Assembly (NCBI RefSeq): GCF_902806685.2
Contig: NC_048552.1
Coordinates: 9,017,662-9,081,661, forward strand
Source: Maniola hyperantus
Taxonomy: Eukaryota > Arthropoda > Insecta > Lepidoptera > Nymphalidae
Direction: 5' to 3'
Length of the DNA: 64,000 bases
In this document: piece after piece, positions 1-10,659 of the stretch
Layout: the number at the start of each line of letters is the position of its first letter
Numbering within the stretch: the first letter of the stretch is position 1
Translations under genes and position numbers: made by a program
The notes under the pieces: generated by a model
What the model was told of the DNA's origin: nothing
Databases searched by the model: none
What the model saw: the letters and a program-made list of their open reading frames with translations, nothing else

Positions 1-53
1 GTTGATAGATCAGTCAGTCAGTTAGTCACCTTTTCCTTTTATATATTTAGACT
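1..53 (-). mobile_element. Helitron-like family A, cut by the window edge
   Basis: The (CAGT)n stretch followed by CACCTTTTCCTTTTATATA and TTTAGA is the 5' end (on the minus strand) of the family A element described at 13163. A related fragment recurs at about 125-165. Confidence 0.7.
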
Positions 54-169
54 AACCACTTGCAACAAGGGAACCGCTGTGCAAAATTTCAGCTTCGTCC
101 AAGGGTTTGGTCTGGGCGTAAATGATTCAGTCAGTGATTCAGGACTTTTCCTTTTTTTTACCTATAATC

Positions 170-1060
170 TGCGAATAACAATATCTAAATTAACCTACTA
201 AAGTTGAGTTATAATGTACAGTCGAGCAGCGCCCATATCTACTAACTTATTGCCTGAGCGTCAAAAAAATAAGTTATCAAATTCGTAGTAAAAGTATCTC
301 AGATAGAGGAATCATCTTACTGGTTACAGTACCAGTTAATCAAAATGCTCTTAAGTAGACATGCTAAAGTTACAAACAATAATTATAAAATGAATTTTCA
401 AGCTCTATAAGTTTTATTTTATATAGTTTGTGACGACGGATCACTTTTAAGATCAATTCGTATAAGTAGGTGCCTATAAGTACCGTACGATGCGTGTAAA
501 TGGCATACGCAACACGCAATTTCACGGCAATCGAGCTCGTTCAATATGGGTCAGGAGGCTCGCACATCGGGAGTAACGCTGGTAGCACCCACAACTTCCT
601 AACAATCGATTAATGTTATGAAATGCTTATCAATCAATTTTGAATTCTAAACCTTTGTAATAAGGTCGTAAGTAGTATATGAGTTTACTTGTGCATAGTA
701 CTTCGTAAGAATCGTGCCGTTTGTGACGTCACAAGAGTGTCGCGCGTTCGCGGACTTTCGATCGATATCCGCGTTAGAGTCCGAGTGATTTCGTGGAAAG
801 TCGGAAGGGCCGAGTGACGCTGACTCCACGTGCGAATTACATAACAAAGTTAGCACAACAACTCATTGATAAAGATTATTTTGTGTTACGAAGCAGTGAT
901 GCTGCCATAGGATGCTGCATTATTAGTTTAGTAGGTACCTACCTACTAGGTAGGTGTATGTTATTATGAGCTATTTGTGACAGTATTTTTTCAAGTCAAG
1001 AGGTCATAGTTTCATACATACTACATACTACATACTACATACATAAAGTTTGTTGTGGGC
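170..1060. other. AT-rich DNA with no recognised gene
   Basis: No coding signal or repeat boundary was recognised. It contains a cluster of GTAGGTACCTAC-like motifs (930-955) and a short CATACTA tandem run at about 1013-1044. Confidence 0.5.
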
Positions 1061-1064
1061 TCTT

Positions 1065-1225
1065 CTCAGACCTGGGCGCGTTTGGAACCCTCGTAGCTTT
1101 AGTTTTAAGTTTGCGTTATAATTATCACCACTATATCTTACAAATCTAACACCATACCAGACCATCAATAAGAGTAATTTATTACCTATTTTGAATAAAT
1201 CATTTGACTTTGACTTTGATACAAT
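1065..1225 (+). mobile_element. LINE 3' end remnant
   Basis: The stretch from CTTCTCAGACCTGGGCGCG through GAATAAATCATTTGACTTTGAC has the form of a lepidopteran LINE 3' end: a conserved segment, an AATAAA-like signal, then a short tandem tail. No coding part is attached. The family assignment is from memory and tentative. Confidence 0.5.
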
Positions 1226-1834
1226 AAGTATATTGGTAAAACTCACGACACAGTCAGCATTTAGTACGCTCCTAAGTTTTATAAAATATGTTTTAGTAGG
1301 TATTGTGTAAGTACCTATACGAGTAGCTATGTGTAAGTAAAGCACTATTAGTTTTAGGATAGATACTTATACCTAATATACCTAGTAATTAGTAGGTAAA
1401 TATGCACTGAGTACATATCTTTACAACTTTTTAGTAAAATATAAAAGCACAATTGTGGCAAATAACACGTAAGTACCTAAGTAGGTACATAATATTATTA
1501 TACTACATAGTTCATAAGGACTTAGGCCTTTTCCAAAGAGCGTATTCAGCCACTTGTCTCCTCTGTCGTAGGTCAGTAGGTACTTCGTCGAATTCTACAC
1601 GTCTATTAAAAAGGTAGGTACCTGCCCACCTACGCACAAAGTGATTGCTATCTCCAGATCCAGAACACTTATATTGCGCCTGAGCAAAGTATGACGTGCT
1701 AACAACATTTCAGCTATACAGCATTGTTATTTGTTATATGTAAAAGTAGGTAAGTATTAGTACTTAGTACTTACTACTCATGGAAAACATAGATTGAGGT
1801 AAATCGGTTCTCTAAAGGATTTCATATTTTTTTT

Positions 1835-2262
1835 TTAATTTTAATAGAGATAGCGAGCAAACGAGCAGGCCGGTCACCTGATGCTAAGTGACTACCGCCG
1901 CCCATAAACATTTGCAGCACCAGAGGAACCGCCGATGTGTTGCCGGCCTTTTAGGATTCTGTTGGTCCGCCCCTTGAATAACCCCATGTTGTAATCTAGT
2001 GGGAACACCGCCTATGGGAGTTGGTTCCACAGTTTGCATGTACGTGGAAAGAAGGATCTGGCACAGCGGACGGTCGAAGTGCACCAGACACCCAGGTGGT
2101 GAGGGTGAAATTCCTTACGGTGGCGCGCGGTACGGTTTTAGAAAAATGAGGGTGGAATGAAGTCAAAAAGCTCTTCAGAGCACTCCCCATTATAAAGGCG
2201 ATAGAACACGCATAGAGAGCTTACGTCTCTGCGGTGCTCCAGGCTTTCTAGCGAGCCGGTTT
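1835..2262. repeat. Dispersed repeat (GAGCAGGCCGGTCACCTGATG type)
   Basis: A segment starting GCGAGCAAACGAGCAGG and running through GTCACCTGATG, CCGCCGCCCAT and CAGCACCAGAGGAACCGCC is more GC-rich than its surroundings. It recurs in short form at 49160-49212. The minus strand carries overlapping open frames (to about 64 codons) that look like consensus-repeat frames rather than a host gene. This is probably the 3' part of a retroelement; orientation is not certain. Confidence 0.5.
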
Positions 2263-2282
2263 AAACTTAAGTATAGTACTAA

Positions 2283-2535
2283 GGGCTGAGAGGGTTGCGA
2301 AGCTTAAGTGGCAATGGGTTGACCACATAGTTCGAGAAACCGATAGATGCTGGGGTCCCAAGTTTGGAATGACGACTTCCCACTGGAAAGCGAAATAGGT
2401 GGACATACGACATTAAATGAGTCACAGCGAGCCGCTGGATTCAGGTGGTGCAAGACCGCAGCGCGTAGAAGAGACCTATGTCAAGCATAGTGGACGTGTA
2501 TCGGTTAATATTAATGATGATGATAATATCATGGT
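2283..2535 (+). pseudogene. RTE-type LINE C-terminal remnant, decayed
   Basis: Base-level similarity to the better-preserved copy at 50936-51330 is plain: shared GGGTTGCGAAGCT, AAGTGGCAATGGG, AGCCGCTGGATTCAG, GTGCAAGACCG and a TGATGATGATAA tail. It corresponds to the last 80 or so codons of an RTE-clade endonuclease/reverse transcriptase, but frame shifts and a deletion in the middle leave no useful reading frame. Confidence 0.7.
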
Positions 2536-2690
2536 ATTATGGCTCTGGGCATTTGTGCGATTATGGCACATTTTCCAAAACACCAGCATTACACGTATTG
2601 TGCACCACGTAGGTATTTAAAAATATATTAGCCTAGTTAGTGTACCTAACAGAATAAAGCACATAGGTACCTACGTGTTTGATATTAATG

Positions 2691-2906
2691 TTTAAATATA
2701 TAAAAGGAAAAGGTGACTGACTCACTGATCTATCATCGCACAGCTCAAACTACTGGACGGATCGGGCTGAAATTTGGCATGCAGATAGCTATTATAACGT
2801 AGGGATCCGCTAAGAAAGGATTTTTGGAAATTCAACCCCTGAGGGGGTGAAATAGGTGTTTGAAATTTGTGTAGTCCACGCGGACCAAGTCGCGAGCAAA
2901 AGCTAG
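2691..2906 (+). mobile_element. Helitron-like family A copy
   Basis: It starts near TTTAAATATATAAAAGG, has the short CTGA run, the GAAATTTGGCATGCAGATAGC block and the CCCCTGAGGGGG palindrome, and ends CGCGGACCAAGTCGCG...AGCTAG at 2906. Confidence 0.75.
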
Positions 2907-2929
2907 TTAACCCATAAATCTGAAACTGT

Positions 2930-3360
2930 ATGCTTCTTCCTAACAATAGATACCCATCACTCTATTATAACGATAGATATCTACCTAAACCTACAGCTAG
3001 CCGTTGCAAGTTGCGACTAGTCTACTGACTACTGCTAAGTAGGTACTGTAGGTGGTGGTAGGTAGAGTATGAATAATAATGAAAGCATGTCTCAAGTAGA
3101 GTACTTCTATGTAGCTAAGCAAGTGAGACATTACTGATTATGCAGGAAACTGAAGAGTTGCCGGCATTTTTAGAGAGTGCGTCTGTATCGAGCTAGTAGA
3201 TTACATAAGCAACTGAATAGAAACCGACATGAGTTAGGTGGGTACCTACTACCTATTTGAATATATAAATTGGATGTAGGTTTCATGATTTATAGAAAGT
3301 TGCAAAAAAACCTGTGCCTATTTCCAATCGAGCCGTTTCCAACAGCTTGTTAGAAACATG
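2930..3360. other. Unassigned intergenic DNA
   Basis: No gene or clear repeat was seen, apart from several GGTACCTA-type motifs. Confidence 0.4.
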
Positions 3361-3361
3361 G

Positions 3362-3600
3362 GATCACTACCCATAATATTATTATAAATGTGAAACTGTG
3401 TTTATTTGTTGATTTATTGGTTCGTAGGCTTGTTCTTCAATCACGTTGCAACGGATCAGAGGATCGATATGACTTTTTGCATGAATATAGTTAAAAATCT
3501 GGAGAGTGATACAGGCTACTTTTTACCCGCAAAATCAGAGTATATAGAGTATTTTTTAAAACATAAATCCACACTAACGAGGTCGCTGGCATCAGCTGAA
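3362..3600 (+). mobile_element. Helitron-like family B copy, degenerate
   Basis: It has the ATTATAAATGTGAAACTGTG 5' region and the GCAACGGATC..GAT block, ending CATCAGCTGA where the family consensus has CAGCTAG. Confidence 0.6.
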
Positions 3601-3915
3601 TAAAGTCCTGAGTCTACTATTAATTAACTACACAGGTTGTTTATGTATAAGACCATTACAAATGTGGGTACGTTAACACTTACTCAATACGTCTGATGAT
3701 TTGCGAATGCATATGGAACAGGTCCAAACGTTGCGCCACCAAATTATGTGAACCACATAGTGTGGTATGCACGATAGTAACAATGTACGACAAGACGTAA
3801 TTAAAGAAGTTAAAAGCATTGGGCTAAGTAGATTTCATATCAAAGTTTCTTTTCAAAAGTTTGTTACTGCGGTTTATACTGCTTTATTGCTTTGTCAAAG
3901 CTTCTCGCAACCAGC

Positions 3916-3943
3916 GCGCTTTAAGGCTTCAGCCTTAAAGCGC
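3916..3943. repeat. Perfect 13-bp inverted repeat
   Basis: GCGCTTTAAGGCT is followed, after TC, by its exact reverse complement. Confidence 0.85.
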
Positions 3944-4103
3944 TTAGGCGTAAGACAAAAGTTGATTACGAATTTAGAATACACTGCTGCCTTCACATCG
4001 CGAAAAAGTTAATTGCTATTATCCATAAAGTTATGATACTACTATTATCGCAAAAAATATAATTGCTATGGAATTTTGCTTAACTTAACTACCTTATATA
4101 ATA

Positions 4104-4314
4104 CTAGCTTATGCTCGCGACTTCATCCGCGTGGACTACACAATTTTCAAACACCTATTTCACCCCCTCAGGGGTTGAATTTTTAAAAATCCTTTCTTAG
4201 CGGATCCCTACGTTATAATAGCTATCTGCATGCCAAATTTCAGTACGATCCGTCCAGTAGTTCGAGCTGTGCGTTGATCGATCAGTCAGTCAGTCAGTCA
4301 CTTTTTCATTTTAT
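4104..4314 (-). mobile_element. Helitron-like family A copy (tandem, first)
   Basis: On the + strand it begins CTAGCTTATGCTCGCGACTT and ends in (CAGT)n plus CACTTTTTC. It directly abuts a second copy of the same family in the same orientation. Confidence 0.8.
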
Positions 4315-4316
4315 TA

Positions 4317-4568
4317 TACTAACTTATGCTCGCGACTTCGTCCGCGTGGACTACATAAATTTCAAACCCCTATTTCACCCCCTTGGGGGTTGAATTTTCA
4401 AAAATCCTTTCTTAGCGGATGCCTACGTCATAATAGCTATCTGCATGCCAAATTTCAGCCCGATCCGTCTAGTAGTTTGAGCTGTGCGTTGATAGATCAG
4501 TCAGTGAGTCAGTCAGTCAGTCAGTTAGTCAGTCAGTCAGTCACCTTTTCCTTTTATATATTTAAGAT
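4317..4568 (-). mobile_element. Helitron-like family A copy (tandem, second)
   Basis: It begins CTAACTTATGCTCGCGACTT (CTAA instead of CTAG) and ends TATATATTTAAGA, with a long interrupted CAGT tract at 4497-4543. The spacing to the previous copy is about two bases. Confidence 0.8.
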
Positions 4569-4569
4569 A

Positions 4570-5227
4570 TTTAGATGTCTACTGCACTATGTGTAATATT
4601 TGTACTCTGGACCAGTACTACCTGCACAGTGGTAGAGTCATTAGGCAGTGAGACCAATAGACAGATTGGATTTTCAAAAGAGTTTTTAAGTAGGCCTCTG
4701 AGTATCTACTTGAAATACTAACTAAAGTAACTAGTCTTTTATTCATCTGTTTTGAATAAGTAAAAACGCTTCGGAACCGGCCCTCGAAATGCCAGTCTAC
4801 TATGTAAAATGAACATCAAATGTGTGAGCTTTTTCTACCGAGTCGTCTGTTTCTACGTAGGTGTGTCTTATATCTATGTCGTTAATGACTCTACCATCAG
4901 ACTGATTGGTTTTCTTCATAAAATTTTCGATAAGCCTTAACTAACTATTTGATTGCACCTTTTTGCTAAACTCTAGATGTGAACAATAAAATGTTTCAGA
5001 CTTAGGAAGTTGGGGTGGGTTATTCGTTATTCTTATTACATAAAAGTACGATCTTACTAGAAGAATAATGCAACCGCTTTCAAATTTTTTGCTAAGTTTG
5101 TCGCTTAAAGATTTTCGTATTTGTCCACCGATATAACTCCTACAGTAAGAGGAGTAGGCCAGTGCAATAATTGCATCCAGTTTAACCGGGTCCGATCGAT
5201 GTGAGGGTATTTACCTCGCCGGGCGAA
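4570..5227. other. DNA upstream of the unc-13 leader
   Basis: This stretch is AT-rich with no repeat or coding signal recognised. As the 650 bases before the CpG-rich leader it is the most likely place for upstream control elements, but none can be named. Confidence 0.4.
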
Positions 5228-5669
5228 AATAATCCGGGTGCCGGTGATGTCAGAAGACGTTCCCAGTGCGCTTGCGCGTACTGGACGTGAACGTAAAAAT
5301 GTGTGGATGCGCTTTCGAAGCCTTATTATTACTCGAGCCAACACGACGAGCTTTCGTCGCGTCCCGAGCCGTGGTGGCGCGCTCGCGAGTGTAGTTCAGC
5401 GAACAGTCCGAGCTACGTCTGTGCGCACTAGTGCGAGGATTGTGATGAGTGGTGGCGAGGGCAGACGCGCCGGCCGGCGGAGGCATGTCCTGCGGCGTGT
5501 AGGTTGATGGCTCGGCGGCGAGGCGCCGGGCGTCAGTCGGTCGCCGGGCCGCGCAGAGCCGGGCGCGCGTGTGCGAGATATGGCGCCCCGCGGCGGCCGG
5601 TGAGGCGCCGGCCCCGCCGACCGCCTCGGGTCGACGGGCCAGCCAGGCCAGACGGACACTCGTCCCACC
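5228..5669 (+). promoter_or_regulatory. unc-13: CpG-rich 5' leader/promoter region of unc-13
   Basis: This block is clearly richer in G+C and CpG than anything around it, and it ends in a well-placed start codon (context CCACCATGT). In the main frame a TGA stop at 5505-5507 and another at 5601-5603 precede the ATG at 5670, so the coding sequence cannot extend upstream in this exon. Short upstream frames include ATG 5485 (5 codons, stop at 5500-5502) and ATG 5580 (7 codons, stop at 5601-5603). A further frame opening at ATG 5507 overlaps the real start. The transcription start cannot be fixed: no clear TATA box is seen and only weak TCAGT-like initiator matches (for example near 5533). Which upstream ATGs are in the mRNA is therefore unknown. 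Confidence 0.7.
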
Positions 5670-5691
5670 ATGTCCTTGCTCAGCGTCACAG
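5670..5691 (+). CDS. unc-13: unc-13 exon 1 (coding start stub)
   Basis: ATG at 5670 encodes MSLLSVT, and the first base of codon 8 (G, 5691) precedes a GT donor at 5692. Joined to the exon at 59149 (TA AAA AAG ...), the split codon becomes GTA (Val) and the protein reads MSLLSVTVKKARYVGIQ. This is the characteristic start of the C2A domain in long UNC-13/Munc13 proteins, which begin MSLL and continue with VKKAK. UNC-13 proteins open syntaxin and prime synaptic vesicles at presynaptic active zones; the C2A domain binds RIM or dimerises in vertebrates. Only 22 coding bases lie in this exon, too few to be found by ORF length. Exon-to-exon phase agreement and residue identity make the call strong. 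Other unc-13 isoforms use different first exons and are not excluded. Confidence 0.92.
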
Positions 5692-5819
5692 GTGTGTAAC
5701 GTTTTCGCGCCACTTTCGATGAACCTTCTGCGCTTTGTGTTTTTGTCTCACGCAATCATTCCCGGTCGTTATGGACTATATGGCACAAAGCCTCTGTTTT
5801 AGGGCGCCGTTACAAAAAT

Positions 5820-6640
5820 TACTTCACTAAGTATTGATGTTTTCAATTTTAATTACATCTCGATGTAGTAATATGAAGCAAGCTGTAGGATTTTCTCATT
5901 GAGATCACAAATCATCCAACTTACCTCCCTATATTTTTTTAATAAGTATAGGTACTTATCTGCCGTTTCTGTTGTTCGAGTATTTCTCATTAGGTACCTA
6001 CTATCTTCATTCGTCGATTGCGATAGCAATAAATTGAAGTTTGATCACACGAAAAATTACATCTAACCATTCATTTCGTGTCAATAATAATATTTATATT
6101 GTTAAAGTTTGAAATTCATTTAAGTAGGTATAATTAACCAAGCAGTGGACGAATGGATGATTCGAAAGAAAACATCTTTATTCACAGACTGTAAAAGCTA
6201 TATTAAGCCTAACAACATGGAAAATAGAACCCACACACCCACACATTTTAAGTATAGCACGTTGTTATCATTCGTAACTTAGGTTACCTAGATATATTTA
6301 TCTACTGTTCACGTAGATTATATAACGTAAGTTCACCTTCTTATGATGTTTCTGTGTAAAACTTTACTATCGTCTTTGAAATCCTTTCATCCTTTCAGCG
6401 GGGCGCATCAACACTTACATAAATAGGTTGTTAGTGGGTCTACATTCACTGGATTCGCTATTTAATGCAGATGAAAAACGAGATCTGAGGAGATATCACT
6501 TCTCAGAATGCTGCTGACTTAAGATGAGTGTACTGGAAATGGAAATCTCGAATTCCAACGTTTTTTAGAACACTTTCCTGCGTGAGCTTTTTAGAACTAT
6601 TTACAAAGTGAGCAGATTCATAAATACATCATTATAATCT
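5820..6640. other. Start of intron 1, nothing recognised
   Basis: AT-rich intronic sequence without a recognisable element. Confidence 0.4.
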
Positions 6641-6659
6641 GCAAGTGATCCATTTTCAA

Positions 6660-6825
6660 TAAATGAGCGTACTACTATACTTTTGAACTCCCGGGATAAA
6701 AGTAGCCTATGTCTTTCCCCGGGATTCAAGGATATCTTTATATGGTCAAAATCGGTTGAGCCGTGAAAAGCTAGCAGATAGACAAATGGACAGACAGACA
6801 CACTCTAGTATTTATAATATTAATA
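6660..6825 (-). mobile_element. Helitron-like family B fragment
   Basis: It contains CCGGGATAAAAGTAGCCTATG, AATCGGTTGAGCCGTGAAAAG, a CAGACAGACACAC run and TTTATAATATTA, the family B order read on the minus strand. The hairpin/CTAG end is missing. Confidence 0.65.
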
Positions 6826-6887
6826 AAAATATAACTGTGGATATTAGTAACAGTTAGTTTCATTTACTTTATACATCAATTAACTGA

Positions 6888-7000
6888 ACTGCATTCCGAA
6901 CCAGTGGTAAAAACTATTTGACGATTCAAGCACTGCACGACGATTGAGCACTTGTAAAAGTTTACTTGAATAAAAATATATTCTATTTTATTCTAACTCT
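6888..7000 (+). mobile_element. LINE 3' end remnant
   Basis: GCATTCCGAACCAGTGGTA, then CACTTGTAAAAGTTTACTTG and AATAAAAATAT match the longer LINE tail at 60818-61060. Only the last 110 or so bases are present. Confidence 0.65.
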
Positions 7001-7009
7001 ACAACTCTA

Positions 7010-7685
7010 CAATTTTAACCTATTTTTTTCTGGAGAAATGAGGTTTCCGATTCGTGTCTATAGTCAGCCACGTTATCGATAGCAAAATATGCAACCGAGT
7101 TGAACGACCTGTAAGTAAATAGGAATATAATATTTCCTATAATATATTCCTCTAACTTGTTAGGCGTTCACCGAAAACCCGCAGTGCATAGCATTATTCT
7201 AAAAGCAAGCTAAATAGCATCATAAACAAGGTTCGGTTTTCTCTATCGTAGTCTAATAGTAGGTTGGAAAATTGCTACGTTATTCGGTGCATTTACGAAT
7301 AGCGGCTGGCTTTCATTCCTAATTAAGTGAAGCTTACATTTTATGCTCTGATTAATTTATTATAAAATAGTATTATGTAATTAAACAATCGATTATCGTC
7401 AACATTGATTTCAATTAATATAATCATTTATATTAATTATTACATTTACAACAATTAACAACATTAATAATATATAATACTTAAGTACATACTGAAGAGA
7501 AGGTATCATACTCTATTGACAAGCGGCTCAAAGAAAATTCACGAATTGTGTAATTTGTTGTGTTGTGTAAGTAGTTGAAGCTCTTACTAAATTATCTAAG
7601 TTAAACAACGTTCAAAGCAATGGGTTAATGGGTTAATGGTTAAACTTTATCTCGCCATGGTAACGAAGGATTAATAAACTAGAGT
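7010..7685. other. Intronic DNA, nothing recognised
   Basis: AT-rich with simple ATTA-rich stretches (7360-7490). No gene or repeat family was identified. Confidence 0.4.
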
Positions 7686-7687
7686 CT

Positions 7688-7914
7688 GGCTAGCGAAAGA
7701 AGAGACTGGAAAAGCGCGGCAAATTAAAAAATATCTGTATGGCAGCCCCAAAATTAGTATGACCGACCTGGAATAACCTAATTTGATACTTTTAGAATTC
7801 CTTATTTTTATTCTATCAAATTAGGTCATTCCAGGTCTGTCATACTAATTTTGGGGCTGCCATTTGATATTTTTTGAATTTACCGAGCTTTTCCAGTCTT
7901 TTCTTTCGTTAGCC
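7688..7914. mobile_element. Foldback MITE with ~100-bp inverted arms
   Basis: The left arm (7688 to about 7786) and right arm (about 7815-7914) are near-perfect reverse complements, including GGCAGCCCCAAAATTAGTAT in the left arm and its complement in the right. The arms flank a loop of about 28 bases with no coding capacity. This is the structure of a foldback-type MITE; I could not define a target-site duplication. Confidence 0.75.
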
Positions 7915-8602
7915 AATTTCTATTCTGAAATATTGTACCTACATACAAGTTATACTATTGACATCAGTTATATTAAAATTATACTTAGTTCGGCTCGTCG
8001 TCCTGTAGCTACTGTGATCGGTAGCATTAGCATAAGATTTTACACGTTATCAACGTATAGAACTTGAGCGTCGACACATATTAGCGTCAAAGTAAAATGG
8101 ACCTTAACTGCCTTGTTTAAAGATCAAGTTCATCCATTACAGCCGGCGCTCTAAGCGAAAACGTGAAATTAAAATCAGCGGTGCTGAATTTTTGAACATT
8201 CGGGCCCATTTTACTCTGACGTTATTGTGTTTTGGCGCTCGATTGTATTCGTTGGTGAGGTGTCATATAAAATCTTAAATAAATAATTAATTAAATATAA
8301 AATAAATAAATTAAATAAATAAAAAATTAGTACCTATTAACGAAACACAGTGATTGCTTTTTTTCATCAGCTGCAATGTTGTCGTGGCTTCTATCGAAAC
8401 GGGGATGCCCGAACGCAAGCATTAATTATTGAGTATTCCCGTATTCCGTAAATACTGTAGAGAAGCTGACTTTGGCTTTGCCTGTTAGAGCGAGCCGCTC
8501 AGGCGATAGCAGCCACAGTGCGCCTATTAAGTTGGTTTCTTACTTGAGCTTATGAGTTAAGTTAGCTGGGAGAAAATAATCTATTATCACAGGATACGTT
8601 AT

Positions 8603-8770
8603 TAGTATAGTAGGTACGCGATAGGTCGAGATGGCAATCGGGGTATGTGGGGGAGGGGGACGCCCCGCACATCACCCGTGCTCACCCGCACCGGGTTAGC
8701 GCGGGGGCTGTGTGGGTGTGCGGGGCGTTCTCTCTCCGATGGCCATCTTGATCTGTCCCATACTTATAGT
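8603..8770. mobile_element. GC-rich MITE family M1, copy 1
   Basis: Inverted ends of the form TCGAGATGGCAATCGGGG and CCGATGGCCATCTTGATCTG enclose a GC-rich centre (GGGGGAGGGGGACGCCCCGC). The same ends and centre recur at 35453-35618 and 40120-40326. Confidence 0.7.
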
Positions 8771-8794
8771 AATTTCAATCAGTCCATTGGTTTT

Positions 8795-9005
8795 GGTTTT
8801 TTAAAATTCTAATACAAGTTAGCCCTTGAATGCGATCTCACCTGCTGGTAAGTGATGACGCAGTCTTAGATCAAAGCGGGCTAACTTGGAAGGGACATGA
8901 TAGTCTCATTAAACCCTTACCCCTGATCCTCTTCTACGCGGCAACGTACCGGAACGCTAAATCGCTTGGCGGCGCAGCTTTGCCGGTAGGGTGGTAACTG
9001 GTTGG
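8795..9005 (-). mobile_element. SINE family S1, 3' two-thirds
   Basis: Read on the minus strand it gives the S1 body and tail: CGGCAAAGC..GCCGCCAAGCGATTTAGCG, TTCCGGTACG, then AGCCCGCTT, GACTGCGTCATCACTTACC and GGGCTAACTTGTATT. The tRNA-like head is missing. Confidence 0.75.
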
Positions 9006-9029
9006 CATTAGTTGATGCGGTTAATGGAA

Positions 9030-10025
9030 AGCAATTATTAATAGAATAAATAAAATTATTATTTTTGTTTATTAAGTGTTCTCTGAAATGGTTCTATGAA
9101 ATTTCTTGGATTATATCGGGGAAAACATTGCTAATATTCCTTGAAACACAAATATTTGCCAGTAGTGACCGGCTTCGTAGCAATTTGGTAATGAAGGCAC
9201 GTGTTTGTTGCGTAGGTGGTAGAGGTAGGTAAAGGGCGGCGTCTGTAAAGTGATTTCACTTCAGCGTTGAGAGCATATATTCAACAAACATCGTTAAACC
9301 AAATAGCTTTTAAAATATTGTGGGAAAAGATTTTTTTAGCTTCAAACATTAGATTACATACCTAATATTAATTTATTTTTTAACAACAAAACAAAACTTT
9401 GTTTTTTTAACGTAATAACGTCTTCAAGGCGTTTGGAGTTAAAGAATGAAGAGGCTACCCCAAAAAAATTGAAACAATAATGAAAATCAATAAATTTGTC
9501 TTATACTGAAATGTTGGCATTTGTTGAATTTATAAAACTCATACTATAACTACTAAAGTATTAGACTCTAAAAAGTACTTCCACGATCTGCAATGAAAGC
9601 ACCTTAAAGGACTTTGTTTTAAATACTAGATAGCTGATTACCCTGCTGGTCCCTGGGTTTGGAGTGCCGTTATGTGTACACCTCAGTTATATCTTTTTTT
9701 TAAATCTTTGGGTAGGACGTTTCAAAATTTGAATTAACGTGTCTGTTTTATAGGCTGGCGTGAGGATAGAATATCATGTATTTCTGTAGGTAGGTCTTTA
9801 TTGAATTTAGCTTGCTAGGAACAGAAACACAACAAACAGTGTTTGGCCTCTTGCCACATAGGTTATAAATTATTCACTATTATCCTCAGCCGAAACTCTG
9901 TGCTCAGCGACCCGTATTGGTTGAGCTTATATCTAGTTCTCCACAACGTTAATTACATAAAATATTCCTACCTTAAAATTCCTAAACACGATTTCACGTT
10001 GTAAAACATTTAAAACTTACCTAAG
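9030..10025. other. Intronic DNA, nothing recognised
   Basis: No gene or repeat family was identified in this kilobase. Confidence 0.4.
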
Positions 10026-10030
10026 TATTA

Positions 10031-10245
10031 TATTACGCGACTTCGTCCGCGTTAACTATGCAAATTTCAAACCCCTTTTTTACCCCCTTAGGAGTCGAAA
10101 TTCAAAAATCCTTTCTTAGCGGACATCTACGTCAAATGGCTACCTATGTGCATGCCAAATTTTAGCCCGATCCGTCCAGTAGTTTGAGTTGTGCGTTGAT
10201 AGATCAGTCAGTCAGTCAGCCACTTTTTCCTTTTATATATTTAGA
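10031..10245 (-). mobile_element. Helitron-like family A copy
   Basis: From GCGACTTCGTCCGCG to TATATATTTAGA with the usual central CCCCTTAGG block. The CTAG end has decayed to ATTA. Confidence 0.75.
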
Positions 10246-10319
10246 TTCCATAAATTATTAAAAAAAGGGTACTACTGTAAGAAGGCAGGTGCAGCTAGTA
10301 GGCATAGTAGGTAGGTATT

Positions 10320-10652
10320 GACGACCTCCCTTGCGCAGTGGTAAGCGCTGTGGTCTTATTAGTGGGAGGTCCCGGGTTCGATTCCTGGCAGGGATTAGGA
10401 ATTTTATAATTTCTAAATTTCTGGTCTGGTCTGGTGGGAGGCTTTGGCCGTGGCTAGTTACTATCCTACCGGCAAAGCCGTGCCGCCAAGCGATTTAGCG
10501 TTCCGGTACGATGCCGTGTAGAAACCAAAGGGGCATGGGTTTACTAAAAAACTGCCATACCCCTTCCGGGTTAGCCCGCTTCGATCTTAGACTGCATCGT
10601 CACCAGGTGAGATTGCAGTGAAGGGCTAACTTGTAAGTATGTGAAAAAAAAG
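10320..10652 (+). mobile_element. SINE family S1, full-length
   Basis: The tRNA-like head carries an A-box-like TGCGCAGTGGTAAGC and a perfect B box GGTTCGATTCC. The body follows (TTTCTAAATTTCTGGTCTGG, GCCGTGGCTAG, GTGCCGCCAAGCGATTTAGCG), and the tail reads GACTGCATCGTCACCAGGTGAG and GGGCTAACTTGTA plus a short A run. This is the structure of a tRNA-derived SINE transcribed by RNA polymerase III. Other copies are at 48347 and 58773. Confidence 0.85.
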
Positions 10653-10659
10653 GTATAAG

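Noticed and set aside
1884..2190. Minus-strand frames of 64-66 codons
   Set aside because: They lie inside a dispersed repeat and overlap each other in different frames; treated as repeat sequence.
5238..5507. 89-codon frame in the CpG-rich leader, and overlapping frames on both strands
   Set aside because: GC-rich DNA has few stops by chance. Frames overlap on both strands, none has a domain, and the region is explained as the unc-13 leader.
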